DNA from: Calendula officinalis
Taxonomy: Eukaryota > Streptophyta > Magnoliopsida > Asterales > Asteraceae
Reading direction: 5' to 3'
Length of the DNA stretch: 64,000 nt
Assembly: GCA_963853835.1 (NCBI GenBank)
Contig: OY970822.1
Location: 14,633,501-14,697,500, forward strand
The notes beneath the pieces are model-generated. The model was not told the origin of the DNA. It saw nothing but the letters and a program-made list of their open reading frames with translations, and did no database searches. Shown here piece after piece: positions 50,028-62,537 of the stretch. Positions within the stretch are counted from its first letter, which is position 1; each line of letters opens with the position of its first letter. The position numbers and the translations under genes are program-made.

Positions 50028-51076
50028 GGGTCACACCGGTGAGTACATATAATACGAGCAAGATAAGCAATGATACTACGAAGAGGAATGATTCATAATA
50101 GTCATTATGAATCAGTTAAGTATTAAGTTTAGTTTAACTTATTACTAGATTAGTTTAACTAACTAATTAATACAAGTAGTTGTACATTTACTAGTTGAGT
50201 AAATATACAATGTGTTAATTATAGATTATCCATGATATGATTTAAAGCTATTAAATCATATAGTAATTGGATAATATTGTTGTATAAATTATATAAAGGT
50301 TATTATATAATTAACTATTAAAAGTATAAATACAAGTATATAATTCGTGTATATGGGTACCGAATTATTAGTGTGTTAATACTAGACATTTAAGTGCAAC
50401 AATACTAAACTAGTTAAACTATAAGGGATGGAAGTGTTAAAAGGAAGTTTAATTAAAGTTCTAATATTAATTAAACTAGAAGGGTTCTAAGCGTAACTTA
50501 TTTGTATATAAATAAGAGGCTTAGGGTAACCCTAAACCCCTTGATCATTCACACGAAATACTTCCTCCTTCCCTCTCCTTGGCTTCGGCCGAAACACACC
50601 CAAGAACACCAAGTTTGGTGTTCTTCGTTCTTCGTGTTCTTCAAGTCTTGAAGATCCAAGTTCATTGCTTAGATCAACTAGAAGATTGCTCGACTTGTTC
50701 ATCATCAGTGGATCTATCTTAAGCAATCAACAAGGTATGTTTTGGGAAACCCTTTTCTCCCTTCTCCCTCTTGGACGAATTTCGGCCAAAGAACCCTAGG
50801 GTTCTTTGGTTGATGGTCGACGAACACACAAGCATGTGTGTGTGTGTTCGAGTTCTTCGTACAAGGTTTCTTTCTTGTTAACCTAATCTAGTTCTCCAAC
50901 ATCCCAATCCTTTAGGGTTTAAGGATTAGGTTTAATCTCAGTTCCGCATTTAGGGATTAAATCAGCTAGTTGGTTTTACCCGGTCAAGAACAAGTTCATG
51001 TTCTTGGTCAGTATGGTCGAACCAAGTATACTAGGAGGTTGACCCAAGTGGTCGATCAGTGTTATGAAACCCTTCA
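49996..51076 (+). repeat. 5' LTR of copia-2
   Basis: The right end is fixed by ACCCTTCA followed by the primer-binding site. The left end is placed at TGATGATACATCC, where RNase H similarity of copia-1 stops, and could be off by some tens of bases. A GGCTTCGGCCGAAACAC word lies near 50580. Confidence 0.6.
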
Positions 51077-51077
51077 G

Positions 51078-51090
51078 TGGTATCAGAGCG
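51078..51090 (+). other. Primer-binding site of copia-2
   Basis: TGGTATCAGAGCG matches the 3' end of initiator tRNA-Met and starts one base after the LTR end. Confidence 0.85.
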
Positions 51091-53603
51091 TTGGTTTAGA
51101 GATCTAGACTAGATTAACAAAGATTGTTTGTTTACTTTAATTTAAGTTTTTTTGTTTCAAGTTTTCTTCTTTCTTCTTCATAATTTTCGAAAAGAGGGAA
51201 GAAACCCTAGGACCAAGAACAGTAAACTAGTCTAAGTTTAATTGGTCAAGAAGGTTTCTAGAAAACCCTAGCAAATTTTCGAAAATACCTAGAAAGAACC
51301 CTAGGATCAAGTATATTAAACAAGATATGTTTAATTGATCAAAAAGATTCTTTCCATAATCCCTTGAAATTCTCGTGACTTAGGAAAGCCCTAGGATCAA
51401 GTATGTTAAACAAGATTTGTTTAATTGATCAAAAGGATTCTTTCCTAATCCCTTAGAGATTTCGAAATCTAGAGGAATACTTGGACACCAAGTTTATTAA
51501 ACTAGCATAGTTTAATTGGTGGAAAAGTTTCCTAGCCTTAAGTTTTCGAAAACCCTAAAAGAACCCTAGAAGATTAAAGTAGTTTAAGTTTATTACTTTA
51601 AAAGTATTAATTAGGATAATAATCTAAAACCTAGTTAATTAGACAAGTTTATGTCTAATAGGTTTAATTACTATTTTGATAGATTTATTAAAGCTAGTTC
51701 TTTAAACCTAGTAACTTAGACAAAGTTTTATTGTCTATAAGGTTTAATTTAAAGAGTTTAAATAAATTTATTAAAAGTTATAATCTATCTTAGAATTTAA
51801 ACAAAGTTTATTGTTTAAAAGGATTGATTAAAATTAGTCTTTTAATTTAAAATAATGTCTTTGATCAAGAAAGTCAAAACCCTAGTTTTGATTGGTCAAA
51901 AACAAGATTAGGGTTCATCTAGTTAATTTAGAGAATTGATAAAGAGGATGTTAATTTTTAAGTTCTAAAATTAACAAGATGTATTTAATTATTTATATAT
52001 ATGTATTTAATTTTTCGGAATTTTTAATAATTAGGTAAAATTGAATTTTAAAGGATATAATAAGTTTATACGTATTTTAATTAGATTAAGTTAAAATACA
52101 CATGTATAAGCTAGATGTAATATTCTTATTAGAATGTTACAAGTTTATTATAAAATATACATATATACGAATACATTAAAATACAAGATAAAATGAAACA
52201 CTTAAAAAGGGTAATGTTATTTTGATCTTTAAAAGATAATATTATAATTAGTTATTGTATAAGTTATAATATAATTAAAACTAGAAAGTACAAAGTTATG
52301 ATTTCATTATAACTAAAAATTGTACAAGTTGAAATTATATGATTAACTAGAAATATACAAAGTTATATATATTAGATGTATAAAGTTATAAGTTATTATA
52401 ACTAGATAATTATACAAGTAAGTATTTTACAAGTTATGTAACATACTAGATTAATGATCAAGTGAAAATAACAAGAACCTATATTTAACTAGTTCAAGAT
52501 AAATATAAGAAAGGTTTAAAAAAACTAAGAATTATTATATATAGTCTTTATATAATAAGTTTATTAGTTTCACCAAGTATAAACCAGTGATTGTGTTAGC
52601 CTAAGTTTCATCATGGTTGTTGAAGCTGGTGGGAGCTACACAAGAAAATCACAAAGTTTGTAAGTGTGTCGTTAAGACATAAGTTTTGGTCGAATCTAAT
52701 AAGTCATAAGAAATGTTTGATTTGATTATTAGACATATGAAAAACTAGATGTGTTAAACTAGATTTATGATTCAAGTTTATGAATTATAATAGATTTAAA
52801 AAGTTTAACATAAGTTTATAAGTTTTTCAAGTAAGATAAAACAAGTAAGTTTTATTCTAGATAAGATTTTTCACAAAATCTAGTAAAACGTTTTGTACAC
52901 CTCGTTTTAGGTATACATGTAAAATCGTGCAAATTCTTGAAACTATAAGTTTTAAAGAATAGTTCTTAAGTTTTAAAAAGGTGTCTTGTAGAACTCTTCA
53001 ATTCACAAGCCACACATTTTAAACAAGGATTAAGATTGGAATAAAGGTTTAAGTTTAGTTTAAGACTTAAACAAACCCAAGAAAATCTTAGATCTAAGTA
53101 CTATCCACCTAACGGAACACCTCACTTGTTAAACGATATTCATATTGTAAGGATAAAGAACCTTAGATATGGATTCAAATCATTGCGAGTGTTAGGGTGC
53201 GTAAGGTTCTATGATAATCGGGAGTCCCGGCGCAGAGCATCGCACTGTCTTAGATGGTCTGATCTACTTTGGTGATAATCGGGAGTCCCGGCCCAAAAAG
53301 TACTTGAGTAGAATAAACATACTAGACTTTATTACTAACTTAGAAATGCAGGATTAGATTGTACAAAGTTGTAATAAGTTATAAGTCTAAAGATTCTACG
53401 ACCCCTAGGAATCATGTCAAGTCTTGATACGATCGGTAAGGAAGTTACCTACCAGAAATAGCATGTCTCGTCGGGAAGTGCCCAAACCTTGCGGCGAGAA
53501 TGTGATATATGGATCCTAGGCCTAAAATATTAATTATGGATTTATAATATATTTTAGAGAATGTTTATTGATGATTACTAATTAAACTGGGTTTGATTTG
53601 TAG
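51091..53603 (+). other. Long non-coding leader of copia-2
   Basis: No open frame of note in 2.5 kb between the primer-binding site and gag. It includes about four diverged tandem units of 85-97 bp (51196-51600) with recurring CCCTAGGATCAAG and GTTTAATTGATCAAAA words, and a pair of GATAATCGGGAGTCCCGGC words at 53213 and 53273. Confidence 0.65.
51196..51600 (+). repeat. Diverged tandem repeat in the copia-2 leader
   Basis: Units begin near 51196, 51294, 51385 and 51472. Each has a CCTAGGA(T/C)CAAG-like start, a GTTTAATTGATCAAAA-like core and a TTTCGAAA-like end. Confidence 0.65.
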
Positions 53604-54073
53604 ATGGCAGCAACAAACGTGATTGCGACAACAAGTACCAACAATCTCTCACTTCGCTCAATCCTCGAAAAAGACAAGTTGACTGGGTCAAACTTTCTCA
53701 ACTGGGAGCGCAATCTTCGTATTGTGCTCAAGCATGAGAGAAAGTGGTATGTCTTGGAGAGAGCAGTACCAAACACCCCTGCTGTTAATGCCAGAGCTGA
53801 AATGAGGCAAGCTTATGATAAGCATGTCAGTGATGCACTCGATGTGAGCTGTCTGATGCTAGCCACCATGAGTCCTGAGTTACAAGCGGGACTTATGGAT
53901 GTGCCTGCATTTGAGATGATCCAGCAACTTAGGGATTCATTTCAAGAGCAAGCTCGCACTGAGAGGTTTGACATCAATCGAGCCTTCAACTCTTGCAAGA
54001 TGGTCAAAGGAACGCCGGTGAGTGCCCACGTCATGAAAATGAAAGGACACATGGATCACCTCGCTAGACTTGG
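53604..54073 (+). pseudogene. copia-2 gag, N-terminal part, cut by an insertion
   Basis: The ATG at 53604 opens a frame typical of plant copia gag (DKLTGSNFLNWERNLRIVL, then CLMLATMSPELQ). It is open to 54073, where the LTR element is inserted inside a Leu-Gly codon pair. The frame resumes at 62538. Translation past 54073 only reads a few codons of the LTR before a stop at 54117. There is no other lesion in this part. Confidence 0.88.
54069..54073 (+). repeat. Target site duplication, left copy
   Basis: CTTGG directly before the 5' LTR, repeated exactly after the 3' LTR at 62538-62542. Confidence 0.93.
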
Positions 54074-56833
54074 TGTGACAACCCTCAAAATCGGGTATTT
54101 GACCCAACCATTATTGTAACTCACTTTGTCTTAGAACAATCATCTCGTTACTAAAATCATTTGTCGTGCATTTGAGTGTAGCTAACATTCATATTATGTG
54201 TTATTTATACACATCCTCGTTTATGCACAAGTCAAGTTATTTGTGCCTCATACAGTTAGAAATTTACATTTAGCGAGTTGGTGACTCAACGTAAACCTTA
54301 AACCGAATCAAATTAAAAATATAGGTATTATATTTCATAATGAAGCATTTGCTCAACCAATAAACGAGTACGGAAAATAATGTACAAAACATCATACGCG
54401 ATTGAATATAAAAGTAGCAACAACTTGGTACTCGGTACATTACGAGGAAATTGAAAATAACAAAATAAATATTGAACTGAAAATATTTCTATCAATAAAT
54501 AACCGTCATCGTTTAAAAATCCAATTACAATATTTTACCATACAATTATATCATCCATATGAAGGTGTAGTTAATATCTATTAATAAATCATAATAACAA
54601 AATTTAATTCATTTTAGAAATGGATACGTTTTCTATCAAAATATAGGTTGTAACTTTAATTTATTTGTTTATTTATTTTATAACCCCTCTCGTGAACCAC
54701 TTTCCATCATCCACCTCAAGACACCAAATCACTCGTGTATTCTTCCTGATTTAAAAGGACCATAATCATCTCTTAGTTTAATACTTGATGTATAGTAATT
54801 AATAATAATAACTCACCCTCACTTGAATCCCCCTAAAATCTGCATGCAACCCCACGTTTTCTCACTCTCTCTCTCTCTCTGATGTAAACCATAACTGCCT
54901 TCTTCATCTTCGTTAAAAGCTCAACACCGAACCTACCTATTTACTCGGTCAAACCATAATCGCAGGAATAATGTAGACATTATCGTTTTTTTTTTTTACA
55001 TGTCAACTAAATCCCCATCACTAATCTTATTCCTTCATTCCTCACGTAGAAGAAGAACCCACCTCACAATCCTTCTCTTCAAACCAGCCGTTTCCCCCTA
55101 GCAGTCACCATTATCGTAGTCTGTTATATCCTCCGGCAAGAAAGCAAACTACGCCGGCGAAGACAGTAAACAACCGGAGATATTGATCTCTACCTATCCC
55201 TCTAACTCTCTCTTCGAAGTAAAGAAAACGCTCAACACGTACCACCCTTCTCATTCGTTTCCGGCAGATCCCGTCAAGATCTCCGACGAAGCAAGCATCT
55301 TCGATCTCTCTCTATTTGACTTTGAAGGTATACTGATCTCTCTCTTTCTCTTTTCGATTCTGTGTTCGGACGTATACGTTGGTGTGTTTTGTGTGCGTAA
55401 GTGTGTGGCTTACCAGAAATTCTCACACGTGTTTCCGTCTACCGTCGTTGGCGGCAGCGCGAGTTGCTCCCTTGTTTTTCCGTTGTTGGGTACTATTGCC
55501 GCTGGCTTGAGTCAGTGTCTATCTCTGTTTCCAGCCAGCCCAACAAAGTGTAACCCATTTTGTTTAAACCCAAGATGTCATTTGCCCAATATCAAATCCG
55601 ATCGAGCCCACTGTTTTAACTTATAACAATTTGTTTCTTATAATTCATTAAAATCAGTTCTCATTATTGTAAATAATCATTTTCAAGATTTAATTAATGC
55701 TTATTCACTTGATTATTTACTTTATCAATAATTAAATAATTAAACTTTCATTTATAGTTATCTAAATTATTTTATTTCCATAATTCTCTATCGTATAACA
55801 ACGTCCGATCAAGACGTAACTCATTTTCCTAAACTTATATATTACAAGACAAACGTATCTAGAATACACAATCATTCCACAATGTCACCAACGTATCGCT
55901 CGGGTCAAATTCCCTTTTTGGGAATCATTTTGTATCATTTAGTTTAGACGAGTCATTTAGAGCGTCACTCATTTATGTATTTCCATTGCATTTAGGGCGC
56001 TATAATCATTTGGTTGGAAACCATATTAATGCCTACATATTTGGATAGCATTGCATCAGGTGAGTTTCACGTCCCCACTTTTACTGTTTTATAACTACTT
56101 TATTAGGGGAGAAAACATATACTTACTCAACTATTTTGCAATAAATAATCTTTGTATAATCATTGTTGTGTACACGTACCAACGGGAAGGACCACTATAC
56201 ATGTCCACGTTTAACAGTAATCATTAGCTATTTGTGGTAGCCAAGGAATATAGAGATAGTACTATCGGGATTGATCTCCCGCTCATGGCTAGTTATGCGC
56301 TAGCCCAACTGAGTTTGAGCTTTATATTCTAACGATTTTAGATTTCGGTTTGATTATAGGCTCTTTGATTATACCTTAACTTGAATGTATTGCAAGCATG
56401 TCAAGGGATTATGAATTGCACCTTAATAACTAAATTGTTCAATATTTCCGAACAACGATACAAATCGTACAAGTTTGTACGTAACGATTTTTAAACGATA
56501 TAACTATTGGAGTCACAAAACCTGTGAACTCACCAACCTTTGTGTTGACACTTTTTCTAATATGTTTTCTCAGGTAAGGGAAATTAGACTTTTAAGCATT
56601 GCATAAGTGGTGGGTCGTCAAGCATTTTTCAAGAAATATGTCTATTTATTAGACATTAAATGTTTTGGAACTTTTTCATTTAGTTGGTTTCAACTTTGTT
56701 ATTTGGTTTTTGTAAAGGATATATTTTTGGATATTTACTATGATTGCGTTGTTTTACTATATTTGATGTGTGATGTTACCGATGTTAGTCGCACCTCGTT
56801 CTTCCGCAAAACCATTTTTGGCGGGGTGTGACA
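54074..56833 (+). repeat. 5' LTR of the nested element
   Basis: 2,760 bp, TG..CA. It differs from the other LTR by roughly 20 substitutions seen by eye, mostly transitions, plus small length changes in the CT and T runs. It contains a CT microsatellite near 54866 and a 147-codon open frame (55183-55626) that lacks an ATG start. Confidence 0.93.
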
Positions 56834-56836
56834 GAT

Positions 56837-56850
56837 TGGTATCAGAGCCA
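56837..56850 (+). other. Primer-binding site of the nested element
   Basis: TGGTATCAGAGCCA matches the 3' end of initiator tRNA-Met and lies three bases after the 5' LTR. Confidence 0.9.
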
Positions 56851-58589
56851 TTGGTTATAGTGAATTAGCGTGAGTCTAGTCTATAACCCGAAAAGATTTT
56901 GAATCAAAACATTTTCATATCATGTATAGTTGCATCACACATAAAAATTGAATTTTATATCGAGTCGCACATCATATTTCCCTCTTGACTTGCTACTAAG
57001 AGCTTTACGTGCCTTACTCTTACATTAGATAGAGAACTCTTAGTTTATTGGGTAGTTATACGTGAAATTATATGCGAGACCTGTTACGGTATATTAAATA
57101 CTCAATACACTACACTACACTTTTCACTGCACACTTACTCCACATATCTTACTCCTAATTTAGATCTCCTATCTACACATTACAAATCAATTACATGAAA
57201 ACACAAATTCAAGAATATCAACTGAATGTCTGCGAACGATGAGTATATTGGATGCTCTACTCGACTGGGCAGTGTGCGTCATAACATATAATCAAACAAC
57301 CTTCAACAACAAAAAAAAACACATCTCTACACATTCACCACGTATTTTAACCCAACACTATATATTCCTCTCACAAACTACATACACTATGTATCATTAC
57401 CCTTAATATACAATTACCATTCTTTATTTATAGTTCATAATAAGTTTCATTTTGTTTCCTAAAGTTTTGTGATAGTTAAACTTCACCACTTTAATTTCAT
57501 TTAGTATTATAATTTATACTTTGAGATCCTAAATTTTGATTACATGTACTTTTAACTTTTTCGTTGAAGTGTGAAGCACAAGAAACACTTATATACGTGC
57601 ACCACGTATCTTAATCGCACTATATACTCATCTAACGCAATATATACATTATATATCCTTCTCACACACCATTCCTCACGCGAATAACGTCACCTCAACC
57701 CTAATCTCCAAATTTTACAAATCATGAAACTCGAAAGTTTCGCCGCATAAGCGACGACTGAATGTCTACTCATCAACTTATAATGCCACGAAATGAATAT
57801 ATGAAATTGATCTCACGTCATCTCTATGATGTACCTAAATTAAATTCTAAGCACAACTTCTATATTTGTAAAATCTATCATGAAGAAAGGATTTCCAACT
57901 TCCCTAAAATCAATAATACAACCTATAATTCATACTTTTAACACTTAAACTTTTATAATTCATACTTTTAACCCCTAAATTTATATATTACCAAATAAGT
58001 TTATTCATTTTTTTTTTACCTTCAATAGGATTTCAACTAGGTTTCATTTAATTTTCATTACACATAACGAATCTAAATCTGAACGTAAAAAAATAAAAAT
58101 AAAAATTAAAAAAAATGTCTCAAAATCCGCAGCAACGCTCGGGAAGCAAATCACTCGTTATCGTACATTACACCTTAGAGAAGATCTTAATCTCAACTCT
58201 AAATTCTCATTCCACCAATCAAATAACTCGAAAGATTCTTCACTTGCCCGACAAATAAAGGTCTACACATCAACCTCTATCACAACGAAACGAATATACG
58301 AAAGTTGTCCCACGTCATCTCGAGGACTTCTCTACAACAAATTCTAAATAAAACTCCTAAATTCCTATAATCATATATGAAGAATATGAAGTGATACTGA
58401 TGAGGAAACATTGTACCATGATATTATAAAAATGGGTGGCCAACGTGTTTATAATTACATAGTACAATGTGGAATTATCAAAGTCATTGATTATTAAAAG
58501 GAACAATAAATAAGAATTCTTAGCATATGTACAAGAAAACAAACATGTCGCAAAAAAAAAAAAGGGGGCATATCCACCATATGAAACTA
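56851..58589 (+). other. Non-coding internal region of the nested element
   Basis: AT-rich, with many stops in all frames and repeated CACTACAC/ACATAT words. No coding remnant recognised. Confidence 0.5.
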
Positions 58590-59740
58590 CAAGATTGTAC
58601 TCTGAAAGAACTTACTAAGATTTGCACCACTCTCGTTAAACTAATTCACTAATCCAAACCGCCTCAATCCAATCGAGACGTGGGATGTGTCTCTACAACT
58701 TTCAAAATTTCTACATTTATGATCAAACATATGTCACTAAAAAAAAAATTCAATTTCATCCTTATGAAAGTCAAAACCTACGAACGTGTACCACCTCCAC
58801 AAGCGAAGTAAAGTAACCATCGGAACTTACCACTCATTACCTCCAATGAACCACTAGTCTGATCAGTTACAAAATTTTGTTTTACTCGTAAATCGATCAA
58901 CTTCCGACAAAAGTTTAAAGTGAAGATATCCTAATCACCAAAATTTTAAAACTCGTTATGTCCACCAGAAATTCCTACCTACGTCGTCGAAAACAATAAG
59001 CATGTCAACAACATTAATTGACCTTATAAAAAAATGCCATGGGATGAACTAAAAACTTTGTTAATGAAAGAGTATTGCCCTAACAAAGAAATTTAAAAAA
59101 TTAGACTCTGAATTATAGAACTTATCGATGGGAGGTTCCAATATTGTCAACCACACCACAACGTTTAGCAAACTAGCTTGACTCGTTTCTCATCTCGAAA
59201 CCTACTGAAAACAAAAATACTAATAAAATAAAATAAAAATCGAGAAGTGTATCTAGGAATTTGCACCCCAAATCAGAGGAATGAGCACCGTGTCCCAAAC
59301 CATAAAGTATAAATTTTGTACCACAACAATAGTAGCCCTACCCAAAGAAATCAATAACTTCATCATCTACTACGACGAGGCACGCTGAGAATTAAATTTC
59401 GTATCGAAAATAAGAAATGAATGACAATTAAAGGGACCAATATTCAATGGAATTAAGAAGTATCAATAAACAACAAATCATCTTGCTTTAATAGTGGTAA
59501 ATCGGGCATTATGCTATTGCCCCAAATTGATGAAACACATAAAAAATCTGGTTATAAAAAAAAAAGAAAAAAAAAACTGGTATGGTTACTAATGTAACAA
59601 TACTCTTAAGAACATTTGTTTTATAAAAACCACAAATACCAACAAAAAGATTACCAAATGTCCCTAATCTCACATTGAAAATGAGAACCCTAACAAAATG
59701 AAACTATACAAACATTTCTCCCGACCTACTTGTACGTCGT
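58590..59740 (+). pseudogene. Decayed Ty3/gypsy-type gag in the nested element
   Basis: Short frames recall gag of plant Tekay/Del elements: PWDELKTLLMKEYCP (59036-59080), LVSHLE near 59180, FAPQIRGMSTVS near 59259, and CFNSGKSGHYAIAP, a damaged CCHC knuckle, near 59485. Stops and indels separate them, so no protein can be made. Protease, RT and integrase are absent. The left boundary is a guess. Confidence 0.65.
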
Positions 59741-59768
59741 CTTAAATTTCGGGACGAAATTTCTTCAA

Positions 59769-59779
59769 CAAGGGGAGAA
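59769..59779 (+). other. Polypurine tract of the nested element
   Basis: CAAGGGGAGAA directly precedes the 3' LTR, the position of the primer for second-strand synthesis. Confidence 0.85.
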
Positions 59780-62537
59780 TGTGACAACCCTCAAAATCGG
59801 GTATTTGACCCAACCATTATTGTAACTCACTTTGTCTTAGAACAATCATCTCGTTACTAAAATCATTTGTCGTGCATTTGAGTGTAGCTAACATTCATAT
59901 TATGTGTTATTTATACACATCCTCGTTTATGCACAAGTCAAGTTATTTGTGTCTCATACAATTAGAAATTTACATTTAGCGAGTTGGTGACTCAACGTAA
60001 ACCTTAAACCGAATCAAATTAAAAATATAGGTATTATATTTCATAATGAAGCATTTGCTCAACCAATAAACGAGTACGGAAAATAATGTACAAAACATCA
60101 TACGCGATTGAATATAAAAGTAGCAACAACTTGGTACTCGGTACATTACGAGGAAATTGAAAATAACAAAATAAATATTGAACTGAAAATATTTCTATCA
60201 ATAAATAACCGTCATCGTTTAAAAATTCAATTACAATATTTTACCATACAATTATATCATCCATATGAAGGTGTAGTTAATATCTATTAATAAATCATAA
60301 TAACAAAATTTAATTCATTTTAGAAATGGATACGTTTTCTATCAAAATATAGGTTGTAACTTTAATTTATTTGTTTATTTATTTTATAACCCCTCTCGTG
60401 AACCACTTTCCGTCATCCACCTCAAGACACCAAATCACTCGTGTATTCTTCCTGATTTAAAAGGACCATAATCATCTCTTAGTTTAATACTTGATGTATA
60501 GTAATTAATAATAATAACTCACCCTCACTTGAATCCCCCCTAAAATCTGCATGCAACCCCACGTTTTCTCACACACTCTCTCTCTCTGATGTAAACCATA
60601 ACTGCCTTCTTCATCTTCGTTAAAAGCTCAACACCGAACCTACCTATTTACTCGGTCAAACCGTAATCGCAGGAATAATGTAGACATTATCGTTTTTTTT
60701 TACATGTCAACTAAATCCCCATCACTAATCTTATTCCTTCATTCCTCACGTAGAAGAAGAACCCACCTCACAATCCTTCTCTTCAAACCAGCCGTTTCCC
60801 CCTAGCAGTCACCATTATCGTAGTCTGTTATATCCTCCGGCAAGAAAGCAAACTACGCCGGCGAAGACAGTAAACAACCGGAGATATTGATCTCTACCTA
60901 TCCCTCTAACTCTCTCTTCGAAGTAAAGAAAACGCTCAACACGTACCACCCTTCTCATTCGTTTCCGGCAGATCCCGTCAAGATCTCCGACGAAGCAAGC
61001 ATCTTCGATCTCTCTCTACTTGACTTTGAAGGTATACTGATCTCTCTCTTTCTCTTTTCGATTCTGTGTTCGGACGTATACGTTGGTGTGTTTTGTGTGC
61101 GTAAGTGTGTGGCTTACCAGAAATTCTCACACGTGTTTCCGTCTACCGTCGTTGGCGGCAGCGCGAGTTGCTCCCTTGTTTTTCCGTTGTTGGGTACTAT
61201 TGTCGCTGGCTTGAGTCAGTGTCTATCTCTGTTTCCAGCCAGCCCAACAAAGTGTAACCCATTTTGTTTAAACCCAAGATGTCATTTGCCCAATATCAAA
61301 TCCGATCGAGCCCACTGTTTTAACTTATAACAATTTGTTTCATATAATTCATTAAAATCAGTTCTCATTATTGTAAATAATCATTTTCAAGATTTAATTA
61401 ATGCTTATTCACTTGATTATTTACTTTATCAATAATTAAATAATTAAACTTTCATTTATAGTTATCTAAATTATTTTATTTCCATAATTCTCTATCGTAT
61501 AACAACGTCCGATCAAGACATAACTCATTTTCCTAAACTTATATATTACAAGACAAACGTATCTAGAATACACAATCATTCCACAATGTCACCAACGTAT
61601 CGCTCGGGTCAAATTCCCTTTTTGGGAATCATTTTGTATCATTTAGTTTAGATGAGTCATTTAGAGCGTCACTCATTTATGTATTTCCATTGCATTTAGG
61701 GCGCTATAATCATTTGGTTGGAAACCATATTAATGCCTACATATTTGGATAGCATTGCATCAGGTGAGTTTCACGTCCCCACTTTTACTGTTTTATAACT
61801 ACTTTATTAGGGGAGAAAACATATACTTACTCAACTATTTTGCAATAAATAATCTTTGTATAATCATTGTTGTGTACACGTACCAACGGGAAGGACCACT
61901 ATACATGTCCACGTTTAACAGTAATCATTAGCTATTTGTGGTAGCCAAGGAATATAGAGATAGTACTATCGGGATTGATCTCCCGCTCATGGCTAGTTAT
62001 GCGCTAGCCCAACTGAGTTTGAGCTTTATATTCTAACGATTTTAGATTTCGGTTTGATTATAGGCTCTTTGATTATACCTTAACTTGAATGTATTGCAAG
62101 CATGTCAAGGGATTATGAATTGCACCTTAATAACTAAATTGTTCAATATTTCCGAACAACGATACAAATCGTACAAGTTTGTACGTAACGATTTTTAAAC
62201 GATATAACTATTGGAGTCACAAAACCTGTGAACTCACCAACCTTTGTGTTGACACTTTTTCTAATATGTTTTCTCAGGTAAGGGAAATTAGACTTTTAAG
62301 CATTGCATAAGTGGTGGGTCGTCAAGCATTTTTCAAGAAATATGTCTATTAATTAGACATTAAATGTTTTGGAACTTTTTCATTTAGTTGGTTTTAACTT
62401 TGTTATTTGGTTTTTGTAAAGGATATATTTTTGGATATTTACTATGATTGCGTTGTTTTACTATATTTGATGTGTGATGTTACCAATGTTAGTCGCACCT
62501 CGTTCTCCCGCAAAACCATTTTTAGCGGGGTGTGACA
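59780..62537 (+). repeat. 3' LTR of the nested element
   Basis: 2,758 bp, TG..CA, nearly identical to the 5' LTR, including the same 147-codon frame (60887-61330) with two amino-acid differences. It is followed by the CTTGG duplication. Confidence 0.93.

Larger units (their letters stand above)
54074..62537 (+). mobile_element. LARD-like non-autonomous LTR retrotransposon, complete, nested in copia-2 gag
   Basis: The 8,464-bp element has two long LTRs (54074-56833 and 59780-62537), TG..CA ends (TGTGACAACC and GGTGTGACA), a primer-binding site, a polypurine tract and the 5-bp target duplication CTTGG (54069-54073, 62538-62542). The 2.9-kb internal region has no intact gene, only a decayed Ty3/gypsy-type gag. 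The end sequences and TTCGGGACGAAATTTC before the polypurine tract resemble the Tekay/Del group of plant chromoviruses. It fits the definition of a large retrotransposon derivative mobilised in trans. Confidence 0.93.

Noticed and set aside
55183..55626. 147-codon frame as a host gene
   Set aside because: It lies inside an LTR, occurs twice, begins without ATG and has no family features that I recognise.
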